Of a stretch of 64,000 nucleotides of DNA, positions 1-9,524 are shown one piece after another. Positions within the stretch are counted from its first letter, which is position 1. Each line of letters begins with the position of its first letter. This stretch comes from Maribacter stanieri (GTDB lineage Bacteria; Bacteroidota; Bacteroidia; Flavobacteriales; Flavobacteriaceae): the NCBI RefSeq assembly GCF_900112245.1, contig NZ_FOYX01000001.1:1537856-1601855 (forward strand). Reading direction: 5' to 3'. The notes under the pieces were generated by a model. It was not told the DNA's origin and did not search any database. It saw only the letters and a program-made list of their open reading frames with translations. The translations under genes and the position numbers were made by a program.

Positions 1-1
1 C

Positions 2-253
2 GTTGCAAACTTTATCTATAGCATTTTCTATGGTAAGGTTGGTCCTGTTAACCCTTGGAAATCTAATACGTTAGAATGGACTGCTGAACAAAAGCATGTA
101 CATGGTAACTGGGCTGGTGCTATACCTGAGGTTCATAGATGGTCTTATGATTATAGTAAAGTAGATGAGAATGGGGAATATTATATTCCAGGTCAAGATT
201 ACATTCCTCAACATATACCTTTGCAAGAGAATGAAGAAGAAATGAGTCATTAG
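2..253 (+). CDS. ctaD: Cytochrome c oxidase subunit I, C-terminal end (partial)
   Basis: Only the last 83 codons are in the window, open from base 2 to a TAG stop. The tail carries the heme-copper oxidase subunit I signature of a last membrane helix followed by NPW and TLEW (NPWKSNTLEW), then a soluble acidic end with HGNW, typical of bacteroidetal caa3-type subunit I. The protein is the catalytic heme/CuB subunit of the terminal oxidase in the cytoplasmic membrane. It is followed at once by a strong terminator, so it is the last gene of its operon. The other oxidase genes visible here (subunits III and IV, heme O synthase, Sco) lie about 20 kb downstream. The family call is firm; the N-terminal part is not visible. 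Confidence 0.88.
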   Translation, partial: VANFIYSIFYGKVGPVNPWKSNTLEWTAEQKHVHGNWAGAIPEVHRWSYDYSKVDENGEYYIPGQDYIPQHIPLQENEEEMSH

Positions 254-270
254 ACTATATAAATATAAAA

Positions 271-303
271 AAAGCCCAACTAGCAATAGTTGGGCTTTTT
301 TTT
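271..303 (+). terminator. Rho-independent terminator after cytochrome oxidase subunit I
   Basis: A perfect 12-bp inverted repeat (271-282 with 287-298) closes a GCAA tetraloop. It contains a GC-rich core (GCCCAAC) and is followed by an unbroken T run to 303. It lies 17 bases after the subunit I stop codon. Confidence 0.93.
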
Positions 304-384
304 GTTTAGCTCTTAAGATATTGCTAAGTTGTTATAAGATTAAATTATATTAGATATCTTCATTTTATATTAGAAGTTTAGATT

Positions 385-1212
385 ATGAAAAAGTTCACCC
401 TATTAGTAGTTGTATTGTTTATCTCCTTTTCTGGTTATACACAACGTAAGCCCAAGATTAAAGGAAATAAGAATGTTATTGAAGTAAGAGAGGATTTAGC
501 TCCATTTACGGCAATTGAATTGGTAGATGATTTGGATATTGTTATTCAAAAGGCATCACAAGAAGGTTATGCCTTAGAGCTTGATGATAATCTTTTAGAT
601 GTTCTAAAGTTTAAAGTTGATAATGGTGTTTTGAAAATATCTTCTTTTTATAATATTACTTCAAAAAAGAAATTAGAGATTACAATTTTCTTTCAAGAGT
701 TGAGAAGTATTAAAATGCTAAATGGTAAAATTAGTATGAAAGATGTTATTTCGACGGATCGATTAAAAGTGGCTACTTTTGGTACATCTAGGTTAGAACT
801 TAATGCTACTGCTGATATTATGGATATTACTATGGAGGAGATAAGTTCTGGTGATTTTAATTTAGCTAGTGACTCCTTAACTATTACCTTAAAAGACAGA
901 ATAGATGTTAAGTTATATACAACAGGTTCTAGCAACAATATCTATATGTATAAAAATGCTTCTGCTAAGTTGGAGGGTACTGCCGATTTTTTAATGGCAA
1001 AAATGTATGGTAATAGCTCTCTTAAAGCTGCAGACCTTCAGTCTAATGATGTCCTTTTAATTACTGAGGACTCTCCAGATATTGAAATTAGAGCATTAAA
1101 CACCCTACAACTTAGTTCTAAAGGAAGTACTAGAACTAAATTGTATGGCGAGGCTAAAATTACCATCTTAGACTTTCTAGACACTTCTCGACTAGAAAAG
1201 GAAAGGAATTAA
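385..1212 (+). CDS. Secreted DUF2807 (GIN-domain) beta-helix protein
   Basis: This 275-residue protein starts with a clear signal peptide (about 1-19, cleavage near GYTQ). The rest is alternating short beta strands with recurrent Leu/Ile, Ser and Asp, as in the head-GIN or putative auto-transporter adhesin domain (DUF2807) common in Bacteroidota. The early segment around residues 38-50 (FTAIELVDDLDIVIQ) matches the usual start of that domain. No enzymatic residues are apparent and the role is unknown; a periplasmic or surface location is inferred. Its stop codon overlaps by 4 bp the stop of the convergent acyl-CoA oxidase-like gene. No terminator separates the pair and I see no convincing promoter box upstream. 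Confidence 0.8.
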   Translation: MKKFTLLVVVLFISFSGYTQRKPKIKGNKNVIEVREDLAPFTAIELVDDLDIVIQKASQEGYALELDDNLLDVLKFKVDNGVLKISSFYNITSKKKLEITIFFQELRSIKMLNGKISMKDVISTDRLKVATFGTSRLELNATADIMDITMEEISSGDFNLASDSLTITLKDRIDVKLYTTGSSNNIYMYKNASAKLEGTADFLMAKMYGNSSLKAADLQSNDVLLITEDSPDIEIRALNTLQLSSKGSTRTKLYGEAKITILDFLDTSRLEKERN

Positions 1213-3473
1213 TTGGCAATAGGGGCTGTCATAAGATGTTCAGGTATTCCGAAACCATCTACCAGGCTATCTAAATGCGGTCTTAACTCAGTGCATAAAC
1301 GTTCAACTCTTTGGCGTATCGCTTTTGATTTATTTCCGCTAATATAGCCTTGCTCTAGATACCAAGAAGCATCTTTTCTAATTTCATGAAGTGCATATAA
1401 AGTGCCCAATTTTTCAAATAATGCTTTGTATTCTAGGTCTGCAATAGTGCTGTTATGTTCTATAAAGGATTTGTAAGCTAGTTCTGTGCTGTACGCCTTG
1501 CCAAGTGTCATTAGGTGAGTTTGAACCTTTAAAAAGGCTTGATATGACGGAATTCCTTTTTTAATATATCCTCGTATCCTCATGGCAATAGTATAGGTTA
1601 GGCGTCTTGTTCTATGTTCTAGAGCATGCACATGAAATTTAGGATTATATAAATGATCTTTGTCGGTCTTATTGGTGTAAAGAGGGTTAATGGTAGATAG
1701 TTTATCACTTAACTGTGAGCTCAACAATTTCAATACTGTTGAGAAACCTGCACTATTGAATTCTGCTTTAAAATCTGAAAGCACACCTTTAGCCGCAAGT
1801 TGTATTAATACGTTATTATCACCTTCAAAGGTGGTGAAGATATCGACGTCACCTTTTAAATCTGCAATTCGGTTTTCTAATAGATATCCTTTACCTCCAC
1901 AAGCCTCTCTGCATTCTTGTATGGCATCATTTGCATACCAAGTAATTATTGATTTTAAGCCTGCAACTTGCGTTTCAATTTGTCGTTTATCTGGTTGAGA
2001 TTCGTCGCAATATAACTCCATCATTTTGTCTAAAGTGATGTGGTAAACATATGCACTTGCCACTAATGGGGTTAATCGTAATTGGTGAGATGGGTAATCC
2101 ATCAATAGGTCTTCTTGAATTTTTACGCTGTCATTAAACTGTCTTCTTTTTAAAGCATGTTTAATGGCTACCGTTATAGCAAATTTAGCTCCACCTAAAC
2201 CAGCTCTTGCAACGCATATACGCCCACCAACTAAGGTGCCTAACATGGTAAAAAATCGCTTGTTCGGATTTTTAATCTCTGAGTAATAGTCACCGTTGCC
2301 TAGAATAGTACCATACTTATTTAATAGATTTTCTTTTGGCACCTCTACTTGATTAAACCATATTTTGCCATTATCTACTCCGTTTAGTCCTAGTTTGTAT
2401 CCATTATCTTCAACTGTGATTCCCTGTAAAAGTTCATGGTTTTCATTTCTAAGTGGAACTAGAATTGCATGAACTCCTTCATTTTTACCATTAACGATTA
2501 ATTGCGCGAATACCGATGCCATTTTAGAATGTATGGCATTGCCAATATATTCTTTGTTGTCATTTTTGCCTGGGGTATGTATAATAATAGTTTCGGAGTT
2601 TTTGTTATACGTTGCAGTCGTTTTAATGCCACGAACGTTAGAGCCGTGTCCGGTTTCCGTCATGGCAAAACAACCTAATAACTCTGCCGTGCCCGCTGCG
2701 CCTAAATATTTATCATGGTGTTTCTTTGTTCCAAGTTTTTGAATGCTTCCTCCAAACAGTCCAAATTGCACACCAAATTTTATCGTTAAGCTTCCATCTG
2801 CCCACATCATATTTTCAAAAATTGTGGCATAACCTTCCATGTCATTTGCACCACCGTATCCTTCAGGATAAGCCATTGCTCCATAACCTTTATCGGCTAA
2901 AAACTCAACCTGTTTTAAAACATGATTGCGAAATTCCTCTTTATCACGTCTTACTTTCCATGAGAATATGGGGTCACTCAAAACATTTCTAAAAGAATCT
3001 ATGACATCTGCATGGTCTCCTTTTAGGATTTTGTCTATTTGCTTAGCTGAATATTGAGAGGCCTTTTTATCTAGATCAATATGAACATCAAATAAATGGT
3101 TGTAGTGATTGGGTTGTATGCCTAAATTTATTTCAATCTTTTTAATATGCTCATTAAAAGGGATGTTATGATGATAATGTATAGCAACCTTTTGGCTAAA
3201 TGCTGTTAAGGGGTAAGTTTCATGTTCAACCAATTTTACACCGCTATTGGTTATCAATTGCTTCCAAGATTTAAGTAATTGATTTTTTGGTGGATTATTA
3301 ATATTCAACCAAGTTTTCAGATGCTTTTTATCTTCATTTGATAGGGTAATGTCGTTGGAAATAGCATTGGTAACTACATTGATTTCTGATGCAGATAATA
3401 GGTCGTCTGACCATATGATATAAAATACTGGTATATACTGAAGAACAGTTGCGGTGTAATTTTCTTTTGTCAT
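1209..3473 (-). CDS. Acyl-CoA oxidase/dehydrogenase-family flavoprotein
   Basis: This 754-residue protein is far longer than ordinary acyl-CoA dehydrogenases (about 380-400). It resembles the peroxisomal acyl-CoA oxidase architecture: an N-terminal alpha domain, the FAD/substrate segment CFAMTETGHGSN, a central beta domain and two C-terminal helical domains. The late motifs REACGGKGYL and TTFEGDN are those of the acyl-CoA oxidase family, the Glu of FEGDN being the expected catalytic base. It should oxidise acyl-CoA to 2-enoyl-CoA in fatty-acid breakdown. Whether the electron acceptor is oxygen or an electron-transfer flavoprotein cannot be told from sequence. It is alone on its strand and its 3' end meets the DUF2807 gene. 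Start ATG at 3473; no upstream gene on its strand. Confidence 0.85.
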   Translation of the reverse strand: MTKENYTATVLQYIPVFYIIWSDDLLSASEINVVTNAISNDITLSNEDKKHLKTWLNINNPPKNQLLKSWKQLITNSGVKLVEHETYPLTAFSQKVAIHYHHNIPFNEHIKKIEINLGIQPNHYNHLFDVHIDLDKKASQYSAKQIDKILKGDHADVIDSFRNVLSDPIFSWKVRRDKEEFRNHVLKQVEFLADKGYGAMAYPEGYGGANDMEGYATIFENMMWADGSLTIKFGVQFGLFGGSIQKLGTKKHHDKYLGAAGTAELLGCFAMTETGHGSNVRGIKTTATYNKNSETIIIHTPGKNDNKEYIGNAIHSKMASVFAQLIVNGKNEGVHAILVPLRNENHELLQGITVEDNGYKLGLNGVDNGKIWFNQVEVPKENLLNKYGTILGNGDYYSEIKNPNKRFFTMLGTLVGGRICVARAGLGGAKFAITVAIKHALKRRQFNDSVKIQEDLLMDYPSHQLRLTPLVASAYVYHITLDKMMELYCDESQPDKRQIETQVAGLKSIITWYANDAIQECREACGGKGYLLENRIADLKGDVDIFTTFEGDNNVLIQLAAKGVLSDFKAEFNSAGFSTVLKLLSSQLSDKLSTINPLYTNKTDKDHLYNPKFHVHALEHRTRRLTYTIAMRIRGYIKKGIPSYQAFLKVQTHLMTLGKAYSTELAYKSFIEHNSTIADLEYKALFEKLGTLYALHEIRKDASWYLEQGYISGNKSKAIRQRVERLCTELRPHLDSLVDGFGIPEHLMTAPIAN

Positions 3474-3588
3474 GCCATGAAATTACAATTTTTAGTTAGA
3501 ATTGTATAGCCTATTTAACGCTTCATTTAGGTATAAGTTAAAATATAATAAGCTAATTTCTTATAGAATAAGTTATCTAGTGTTTGTC

Positions 3589-3596
3589 TATCTTTG
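3589..3596 (+). promoter_or_regulatory. Minus-7 box (TATCTTTG) upstream of ruvB
   Basis: TATCTTTG is an exact match to the Bacteroidota TAnnTTTG element. It lies only 7 bases before the ruvB ATG, implying a very short or nearly absent leader. No clear minus-33 TTG is present at the usual spacing, so this is a tentative call. Confidence 0.45.
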
Positions 3597-3603
3597 TTAG
3601 TCT

Positions 3604-4626
3604 ATGAACGAGCATTTAGACCCATCTGCGGAAGGTTTCTCTAATGAGGAACTGGATATTGAAAGAGCATTGAGACCCATAAATTTTGACGATTTTACAG
3701 GTCAAGAGCAAGTGCTTGAAAATCTTAAGGTATTTGTTGAGGCAGCAAATAGAAGAGGTGAGGCGTTAGATCATACCTTATTTCATGGTCCTCCGGGTTT
3801 GGGTAAGACCACATTGGCTAATATTTTAGCGAATGAGTTGGGAGTAGGGATTAAAATTACATCTGGTCCTGTTTTGGATAAACCGGGAGATTTAGCCGGA
3901 CTTCTTACCAATTTAGAAGAAAGAGATGTTTTATTTATTGATGAAATACACAGATTAAGTCCTATAGTTGAAGAGTACTTGTATTCTGCCATGGAGGATT
4001 ATAAGATTGATATAATGATTGAGTCTGGACCTAATGCAAGGTCTGTGCAGATTAATTTAAATCCTTTCACTTTAATTGGTGCAACCACAAGATCTGGATT
4101 GTTAACAGCGCCTATGCGTGCGAGATTTGGTATCCAAAGTAGGTTACAATATTATTCTACAGAATTGTTATCTACCATTGTGGAGCGTAGTGCAGAAATT
4201 TTAGGTGTACCCATAACTATAGATGCTGCAATAGAAATTGCTGGTAGAAGTAGAGGAACCCCTAGAATTTGTAATGCCTTATTAAGAAGGGTTAGAGATT
4301 TTGCGGAAATTAAAGGTAATGGCTCTATTGATATGGAAATATCAAGATTCAGCTTAAAGGCCTTAAACGTAGATGCGCATGGTTTAGATGAGATGGACAA
4401 CAAAATTCTTACTACTTTAATAGATAAATTTAAAGGAGGTCCTGTTGGTATAACTACCTTGGCTACTGCCGTTTCTGAAAGTGCAGAAACCATTGAAGAA
4501 GTGTACGAACCTTTTTTGATACAACAAGGCTTTATTATGAGAACTCCACGTGGTCGTGAAGTAACCGAATTGGCTTACAAACACCTTGGAAGGATAAAAG
4601 GAGGAATTCAACCTGGATTGTTTTGA
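3604..4626 (+). CDS. ruvB: Holliday junction branch migration DNA helicase RuvB
   Basis: This 340-residue AAA+ ATPase drives branch migration of Holliday junctions as a hexamer with RuvA and hands junctions to RuvC. Walker A is GPPGLGKT at 62-69, Walker B is LFIDEIHR at 110-117, and the sensor 1 region reads [10 protein letters not shown] (about 156-165). The C-terminal winged-helix DNA-binding domain ends in the usual RGR(E)VT and GL(F) segments. Length and start agree with the family. The downstream queG start codon overlaps its stop by 4 bases (TTGA), so the two genes are probably translationally coupled. Its partner ruvA is separated from it by three genes rather than adjacent. Confidence 0.97.
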   Translation: MNEHLDPSAEGFSNEELDIERALRPINFDDFTGQEQVLENLKVFVEAANRRGEALDHTLFHGPPGLGKTTLANILANELGVGIKITSGPVLDKPGDLAGLLTNLEERDVLFIDEIHRLSPIVEEYLYSAMEDYKIDIMIESGPNARSVQINLNPFTLIGATTRSGLLTAPMRARFGIQSRLQYYSTELLSTIVERSAEILGVPITIDAAIEIAGRSRGTPRICNALLRRVRDFAEIKGNGSIDMEISRFSLKALNVDAHGLDEMDNKILTTLIDKFKGGPVGITTLATAVSESAETIEEVYEPFLIQQGFIMRTPRGREVTELAYKHLGRIKGGIQPGLF

Positions 4627-5549
4627 GTATAGACATAAAATCTAAATGGACAAATAGTATTAAAGCCGAAGCCAAACGCCTCGGTTTTTTATCATGCGGT
4701 ATATCCAAGTCAGATTTTTTGGAAGAAGAGGCTCCGAGATTAGAAAAATGGCTCAATAAGAACATGAATGGCGAAATGAGCTATATGGCGAATCATTTCG
4801 ATAAAAGATTAGACCCTAGGTTACTGGTTGAAGGCTCTAAATCTGTCATTTCATTATTACTAAATTATTATCCCGAAGAAACACAAACAGATGATAGCTA
4901 TAAGATTTCAAAGTATGCTTACGGTCAAGATTATCATCATATCATTAAATCTAAACTTAGGCAGTTACAAGAATTTATAACCGAAGAAATCGGCGAGATA
5001 AACGGGCGTGCTTTTGTAGATTCTGCTCCAGTTTTAGATAAGGCATGGGCAGCAAAGAGTGGTTTAGGTTGGATTGGTAAGAATAGCAATTTACTAACCC
5101 AGCAAGTAGGTTCTTTTTATTTTATAGCAGAGTTGATTGTCGATATAGAATTAGAATATGACCATGCAGTAACTGACCATTGTGGCACATGTACTGCGTG
5201 CTTAGATGCATGTCCTACTCAAGCAATTGTTGAGCCTTATGTGGTAGATGGTAGTAAGTGTATTTCTTATTTTACCATTGAATTAAAGAATGAGCTTCCA
5301 AGTGAAATGAAAGGTTCTTTTGATGATTGGATGTTTGGCTGTGATGTTTGCCAAGACGTTTGTCCATGGAACCGGTTTTCTAAACCACATAATGAACCAT
5401 TATTTAACCCAAACCCAGATTTACTTAGCATGACTAAAAAAGATTGGGAAGAAATTACAGTGGATGTCTTTCAGAAAGTTTTTAAAAAATCTGCTGTAAA
5501 AAGAACGAAGTACGATGGACTCACTAGAAATATCGATTTTTTAAAATAA
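4623..5549 (+). CDS. queG: Epoxyqueuosine reductase QueG
   Basis: QueG performs the last step of queuosine synthesis on tRNA, reducing epoxyqueuosine with a cobalamin cofactor and two [4Fe-4S] clusters. The 308-residue sequence has the catalytic Asp region [10 protein letters not shown] (Asp134) and the two ferredoxin-type cysteine sets, C187/C190/C193/C197 in [12 protein letters not shown] and C240/C243/C247 in [10 protein letters not shown], with C213 between. The start is a TTG at 4623 that overlaps the ruvB stop; no in-frame ATG occurs before residue 48, so TTG is well supported. It lacks the C-terminal HEAT repeat extension of longer QueG proteins. A second queuosine-related gene, a YhhQ-type transporter, is present at 62781. 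Confidence 0.94.
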   Translation: MSIDIKSKWTNSIKAEAKRLGFLSCGISKSDFLEEEAPRLEKWLNKNMNGEMSYMANHFDKRLDPRLLVEGSKSVISLLLNYYPEETQTDDSYKISKYAYGQDYHHIIKSKLRQLQEFITEEIGEINGRAFVDSAPVLDKAWAAKSGLGWIGKNSNLLTQQVGSFYFIAELIVDIELEYDHAVTDHCGTCTACLDACPTQAIVEPYVVDGSKCISYFTIELKNELPSEMKGSFDDWMFGCDVCQDVCPWNRFSKPHNEPLFNPNPDLLSMTKKDWEEITVDVFQKVFKKSAVKRTKYDGLTRNIDFLK

Positions 5550-5717
5550 ATTAAATTTCTCAATCGTTTTCGTTGGCTATTTCTGAATAGTTATGTTCAA
5601 GGTCAGCCTTAATTATATTATATTGGTAGTCGCTCTAAATTATGTTTTTCGAAATTATAGCATATATTTTGTGAGAATGTACTAAAGATCACCATCAGAT
5701 AATAATAGCTTTACTAA

Positions 5718-7037
5718 ATGAAAATCAATAAACCAAGTCTAAATTTTTGGCAGATATTTAATATGAATGTTGGGTTTTTAGGAATCCAGTATAGTTTTGG
5801 ACTTCAACAAACAGCTATTAATCCTATATTTTTATACTTAGGTGCACCAGAAGATATGCTGCCAATCTTAAATATAGCCGGTCCGGTAACTGGTTTAATC
5901 GTTCAGCCTATAATAGGAGCGATGTCAGATAAAACTTGGTCTGAAAGATGGGGTAGAAGAAAACCATATTTTTTAATAGGAGCTATATTAGGGAGTTTGT
6001 GTTTATTCGCTTTCCCTACAAGTCCGGTTTTATGGTTTGCAGTAGGTTTACTTTGGATTTTAGATGTAGGTAATAACATGGCAATGGAGCCTTATAGAGC
6101 ATTCGTTGGTGATAAGTTGCCAGAAAAGCAATTGAGCTTAGGGTACCAGATGCAAAGTCTTTTTGTTGGTGCTGGTATTCTTTTGGCAAATGGATCAATT
6201 GTATTGTTTCAGTATTTATTTGGGGGAGAATCTGTAGAAGTTGCGGGTACCATACCAACATGGTTATACTACTCTTTCTATATTGGAGCCATTCTTTCTA
6301 TTACAACCATTCTTTGGTCAGTTTTAAAAACATCTGAAATTCCGCCAACTTCAGAAGAATTGGTAGAAATTAATAAAGTTAAGGCTAAGCCTTTTTCAGA
6401 ACGAATTGCTTTGCCATTTATAGAAATTGCAGAGTCTATAAAGAAGATGCCAAAATTCTTATGGAAACTTGGTGCTGTTTACCTCTTTCAATGGTATGCG
6501 CTGTTTATTTACTGGCAGTATACAACGCCATTATTTAAATTGACAATGGGCTATTCTACCGGCGAAGCGGCATCACAATCGGCACAAATGAGTTTAACTT
6601 ACAACATTGTAACTATGGTGGTAGCTTTAGCATTAGTACCATTGTCTGTTAAGTATGGTGGTAAAAAAATCTACGCACTAAGTTTAGTCGGTACCGCAAT
6701 TTCACTGTTTGCAATCCCTTTTATAGAAGACCCAATACTGGTTTTAGTACCAATGGTTTTGTTTGGAATTGGTTGGGCTGCAATGATGGGTATACCTTAT
6801 ACAATGGTATCTAAAGTTGTTCCGCAAGAAAGACGCGGAGTGTATATGGGTATATTGAATATGATGATTGTTATTCCAATGGGAATAGAGACACTTACAT
6901 TCGGACCTATTTATAAATACTTATTGGGCGGTAATGCTGTAAATGCTATGTTATTTGCAGGGGCATTCTTTGTTATAGCCGCAGTTTTCGCAATGCGTTT
7001 AAATGTAAATGATAAAGAAAGGGTGGTTGAGTTGTAA
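5718..7037 (+). CDS. MFS transporter of the SLC45/GPH type, probable sugar (disaccharide) permease
   Basis: This 439-residue protein has about 12 hydrophobic helices. Near residues 66-83 it has the loop GAMSDKTWSERWGRRKPYF, the SDxxxxxxGRRRP-type motif of the sucrose/maltose (SLC45-like, glycoside-pentoside-hexuronide) branch of the major facilitator superfamily. The opening helix reads GIQYSFGLQQ, also typical of that branch. A second GGKK-type loop follows at mid-protein. It should import a sugar or glycoside with a cation across the inner membrane; the substrate is not predictable here because no glycosidase or sugar regulator is adjacent. Start ATG at 5718. The 168-base gap upstream holds no exact promoter box. 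Confidence 0.85.
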   Translation: MKINKPSLNFWQIFNMNVGFLGIQYSFGLQQTAINPIFLYLGAPEDMLPILNIAGPVTGLIVQPIIGAMSDKTWSERWGRRKPYFLIGAILGSLCLFAFPTSPVLWFAVGLLWILDVGNNMAMEPYRAFVGDKLPEKQLSLGYQMQSLFVGAGILLANGSIVLFQYLFGGESVEVAGTIPTWLYYSFYIGAILSITTILWSVLKTSEIPPTSEELVEINKVKAKPFSERIALPFIEIAESIKKMPKFLWKLGAVYLFQWYALFIYWQYTTPLFKLTMGYSTGEAASQSAQMSLTYNIVTMVVALALVPLSVKYGGKKIYALSLVGTAISLFAIPFIEDPILVLVPMVLFGIGWAAMMGIPYTMVSKVVPQERRGVYMGILNMMIVIPMGIETLTFGPIYKYLLGGNAVNAMLFAGAFFVIAAVFAMRLNVNDKERVVEL

Positions 7038-7128
7038 ATAGTTTGATGACTTTTTATGGTCATTTACCCACTCGTTATTTTATTTATATAAATACAGTTA
7101 GTATTTACGCTTTGTTGTAGAATACCTT

Positions 7129-7136
7129 TAAATTTG
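7129..7136 (+). promoter_or_regulatory. Minus-7 box (TAAATTTG) upstream of maeB
   Basis: TAAATTTG matches TAnnTTTG exactly and ends 20 bases before the maeB ATG. A TTTG at 7111-7114 is only 14 bases away, closer than the usual 17-23, so the minus-33 element is uncertain. Confidence 0.4.
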
Positions 7137-7156
7137 TTTTTTTAAAATAGAAGAGT

Positions 7157-9451
7157 ATGAGCAATGAAAAGCTAAGAAGAGAAGCACTTATTTATCATGC
7201 AAAACCACAGCCTGGTAAGATAAAAATAGTACCCACTAAACCTTATAGTACCCAACGTGATCTTGCTCTGGCTTATTCTCCCGGTGTGGCAGAGCCATGT
7301 TTAGAAATAGCAAAGGATAAAGAGAATGCATATAAATATACTTCTAAAGGTAATTTAGTTGCTATTATTTCTAACGGTACCGCAGTATTAGGGTTAGGAA
7401 ATATTGGTCCTGAAGCGTCAAAACCTGTGATGGAGGGGAAAGGTCTTCTTTTTAAGATTTTTGCTGATATCGATGGTATTGACATTGAGGTGGATACCGA
7501 AGATGTAGATAAATTTATTGAAACTGTAAAAATGATTGCACCAACTTTTGGTGGAATTAATCTTGAAGATATTAAAGCTCCAGAGGCTTTTGAAATAGAA
7601 CGCAGGTTAAAAGAAGAATTGGATATACCTGTAATGCATGATGATCAACATGGTACAGCTATTATTTCTGCTGCTGCGTTGTTAAATGCATTAGAGATTG
7701 CCAACAAGAAAATGGATGAAGTTCGTATCGTAATCAGTGGTGCTGGTGCAGCTGCTGTTTCATGTACGAAGTTATACAAGGCATTTGGCGCTAAGGCAGA
7801 GAATATAGTGATGCTTGATAGTAAAGGTGTAATTAGAAAAGATGCTGAAAACTTATCGCCAGCAAAGAAAGAATTTGCTACCGATAGAACAATAGATACT
7901 CTAGATGAAGCTATGGTAGATGCCGATGTATTCGTTGGTTTATCTATAGCAAATGTAGTAACGCCGAATATGTTACTCTCAATGGCTAAGAACCCTATTG
8001 TTTTTGCAATGGCAAATCCGGATCCAGAGATAGCTTATGATTTAGCAGTTGCCACTAGAAAAGATATTATAATGGCAACGGGAAGATCTGATCATCCTAA
8101 TCAAGTAAATAATGTGCTTGGTTTTCCGTTCATATTTAGAGGTGCTTTAGATGTTAGGGCTACTGCTATAAATGAGGCTATGAAAATGGCAGCAGTAAAA
8201 GCTTTGGCAGATTTAACAAGACAACCTGTACCAGAGCAAGTGAATATTGCATACGGTGAAACAAGATTAACTTTTGGTAAGGAATATATTATACCTAAGC
8301 CTTTTGATCAGCGATTAATATATGAAATACCACCTGCTGTTGCTAAAGCTGCAATGGAGAGTGGTGTAGCCAAAGCTCCGATTGATGATTGGGATAAATA
8401 TAGAGAGGAGCTAATGCTTCGTTCGGGTAACGATAATAAAGTTGTTCGTTTATTGCATGCCAGAGCTCGCAGTCATGCTAAGAAAATAGTATTTGCAGAA
8501 GCAGATCATTTAGATGTGTTGAAAGCTGCACAGATTGTTCATGAAGAAGGTATTGCAATACCTATTCTTTTAGGTAGAAAAGATATTATTCTTGAATTAA
8601 AGAAAGAGTTGGAGTTTGATGCTGATCTTGATATCATTGATCCAATGTCAGAGGAATTCGATGAACGTCATGTTCGTTATGCTACCAAATACTGGGAAAG
8701 CCGTAAGCGTAGTGGAGTAACTTTTTACAGTGCGAAGATAAAAATGCGTGAGCGTAATTATTTTGGTGCTATGATGGTTCTTGAAGGCGATGCTGACGGA
8801 ATGATTTCTGGTTACTCTAGAGCATACCCTACAGTGGTGAAACCAATTTTAGAAGTAATTGGTAGAGCTACAGGAGTTAAGAAAGTTGCAACAGTTAATA
8901 TTATGATAACCGAAAGAGGTCCTTTGTTTTTGGCAGATACCTCTATAAACATTGAACCTAATGCAGAAGAACTTGCGGACATTGCAAAAATGACAGCAAA
9001 AGTTGCTTCTACTTTTGGGTTTGATCCTGTATTGGCTATGTTAAGTTATGCCAACTTTGGCTCTTCGACGCATCCTAATGCAAGAAAGGTTAGAGAAGCT
9101 GTGCGTATTTTGCATGAGACCGCGCCAGATTTGGTGGTAGATGGTGAAATACAAATGGATTTTGCATTAAACAGAGAGTTGCATGAGAGCAAGTTCCCGT
9201 TTTCTAAACTAGCTGGTAGAAAAGTGAATACGTTGATTTTTCCTAATTTAGAATCTGCGAACATTACCTATAAACTTTTAAAAGAATTAAATGGGGCAGA
9301 ATCTATAGGTCCTATTGTAGTTGGGTTAAGAAAAGCAGTTCATATTATGCAATTAGGTGCAAGTGTTGATGAAATTGTGAATATGGCAGCTGTAGCGGTA
9401 ATTGATGCTCAAGAACGTGAAAAGCGAAAGAAAGCAAAAGAAACTAAATAA
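7157..9451 (+). CDS. maeB: NADP-dependent malic enzyme with C-terminal phosphotransacetylase-like domain (MaeB type)
   Basis: This 764-residue protein converts malate to pyruvate and CO2 with NADP+ reduction, linking the citric acid cycle to acetyl-CoA and NADPH supply. The malic enzyme part (about 1-430) shows the N-terminal motif AYSPGVAEPC, the metal-site segment MHDDQHGTA and a Rossmann glycine run ISGAGAAAVS, followed by FAMANPDPE. The C-terminal part (about 430-764) resembles phosphate acetyltransferase and in characterised MaeB proteins serves allosteric control by acetyl-CoA rather than catalysis. Length is standard for MaeB. It stands between the sugar transporter and ruvA, transcribed alone as far as I can tell, with a weak hairpin downstream. 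Confidence 0.95.
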   Translation: MSNEKLRREALIYHAKPQPGKIKIVPTKPYSTQRDLALAYSPGVAEPCLEIAKDKENAYKYTSKGNLVAIISNGTAVLGLGNIGPEASKPVMEGKGLLFKIFADIDGIDIEVDTEDVDKFIETVKMIAPTFGGINLEDIKAPEAFEIERRLKEELDIPVMHDDQHGTAIISAAALLNALEIANKKMDEVRIVISGAGAAAVSCTKLYKAFGAKAENIVMLDSKGVIRKDAENLSPAKKEFATDRTIDTLDEAMVDADVFVGLSIANVVTPNMLLSMAKNPIVFAMANPDPEIAYDLAVATRKDIIMATGRSDHPNQVNNVLGFPFIFRGALDVRATAINEAMKMAAVKALADLTRQPVPEQVNIAYGETRLTFGKEYIIPKPFDQRLIYEIPPAVAKAAMESGVAKAPIDDWDKYREELMLRSGNDNKVVRLLHARARSHAKKIVFAEADHLDVLKAAQIVHEEGIAIPILLGRKDIILELKKELEFDADLDIIDPMSEEFDERHVRYATKYWESRKRSGVTFYSAKIKMRERNYFGAMMVLEGDADGMISGYSRAYPTVVKPILEVIGRATGVKKVATVNIMITERGPLFLADTSINIEPNAEELADIAKMTAKVASTFGFDPVLAMLSYANFGSSTHPNARKVREAVRILHETAPDLVVDGEIQMDFALNRELHESKFPFSKLAGRKVNTLIFPNLESANITYKLLKELNGAESIGPIVVGLRKAVHIMQLGASVDEIVNMAAVAVIDAQEREKRKKAKETK

Positions 9452-9476
9452 GGTTTAATCAAATAATAATACAAAT

Positions 9477-9510
9477 AGGGAAATTGGTAGGCATACTTCT
9501 TTCCCTTTTT
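9477..9510 (+). terminator. Possible weak terminator between maeB and ruvA
   Basis: A 7-bp stem (AGGGAAA at 9477-9483 with TTTCCCT at 9500-9506) encloses a long 16-base loop and runs into TTTT. The long loop and AT-rich stem make it a weak candidate. Confidence 0.3.
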
Positions 9511-9524
9511 AATTTATAAAAATC

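Noticed and set aside
71-286. 71-residue minus-strand frame opposite the subunit I tail and its terminator
   Set aside because: It lies antisense to the subunit I coding end and crosses a terminator hairpin; the hydrophobic translation is a by-product of the opposite strand.
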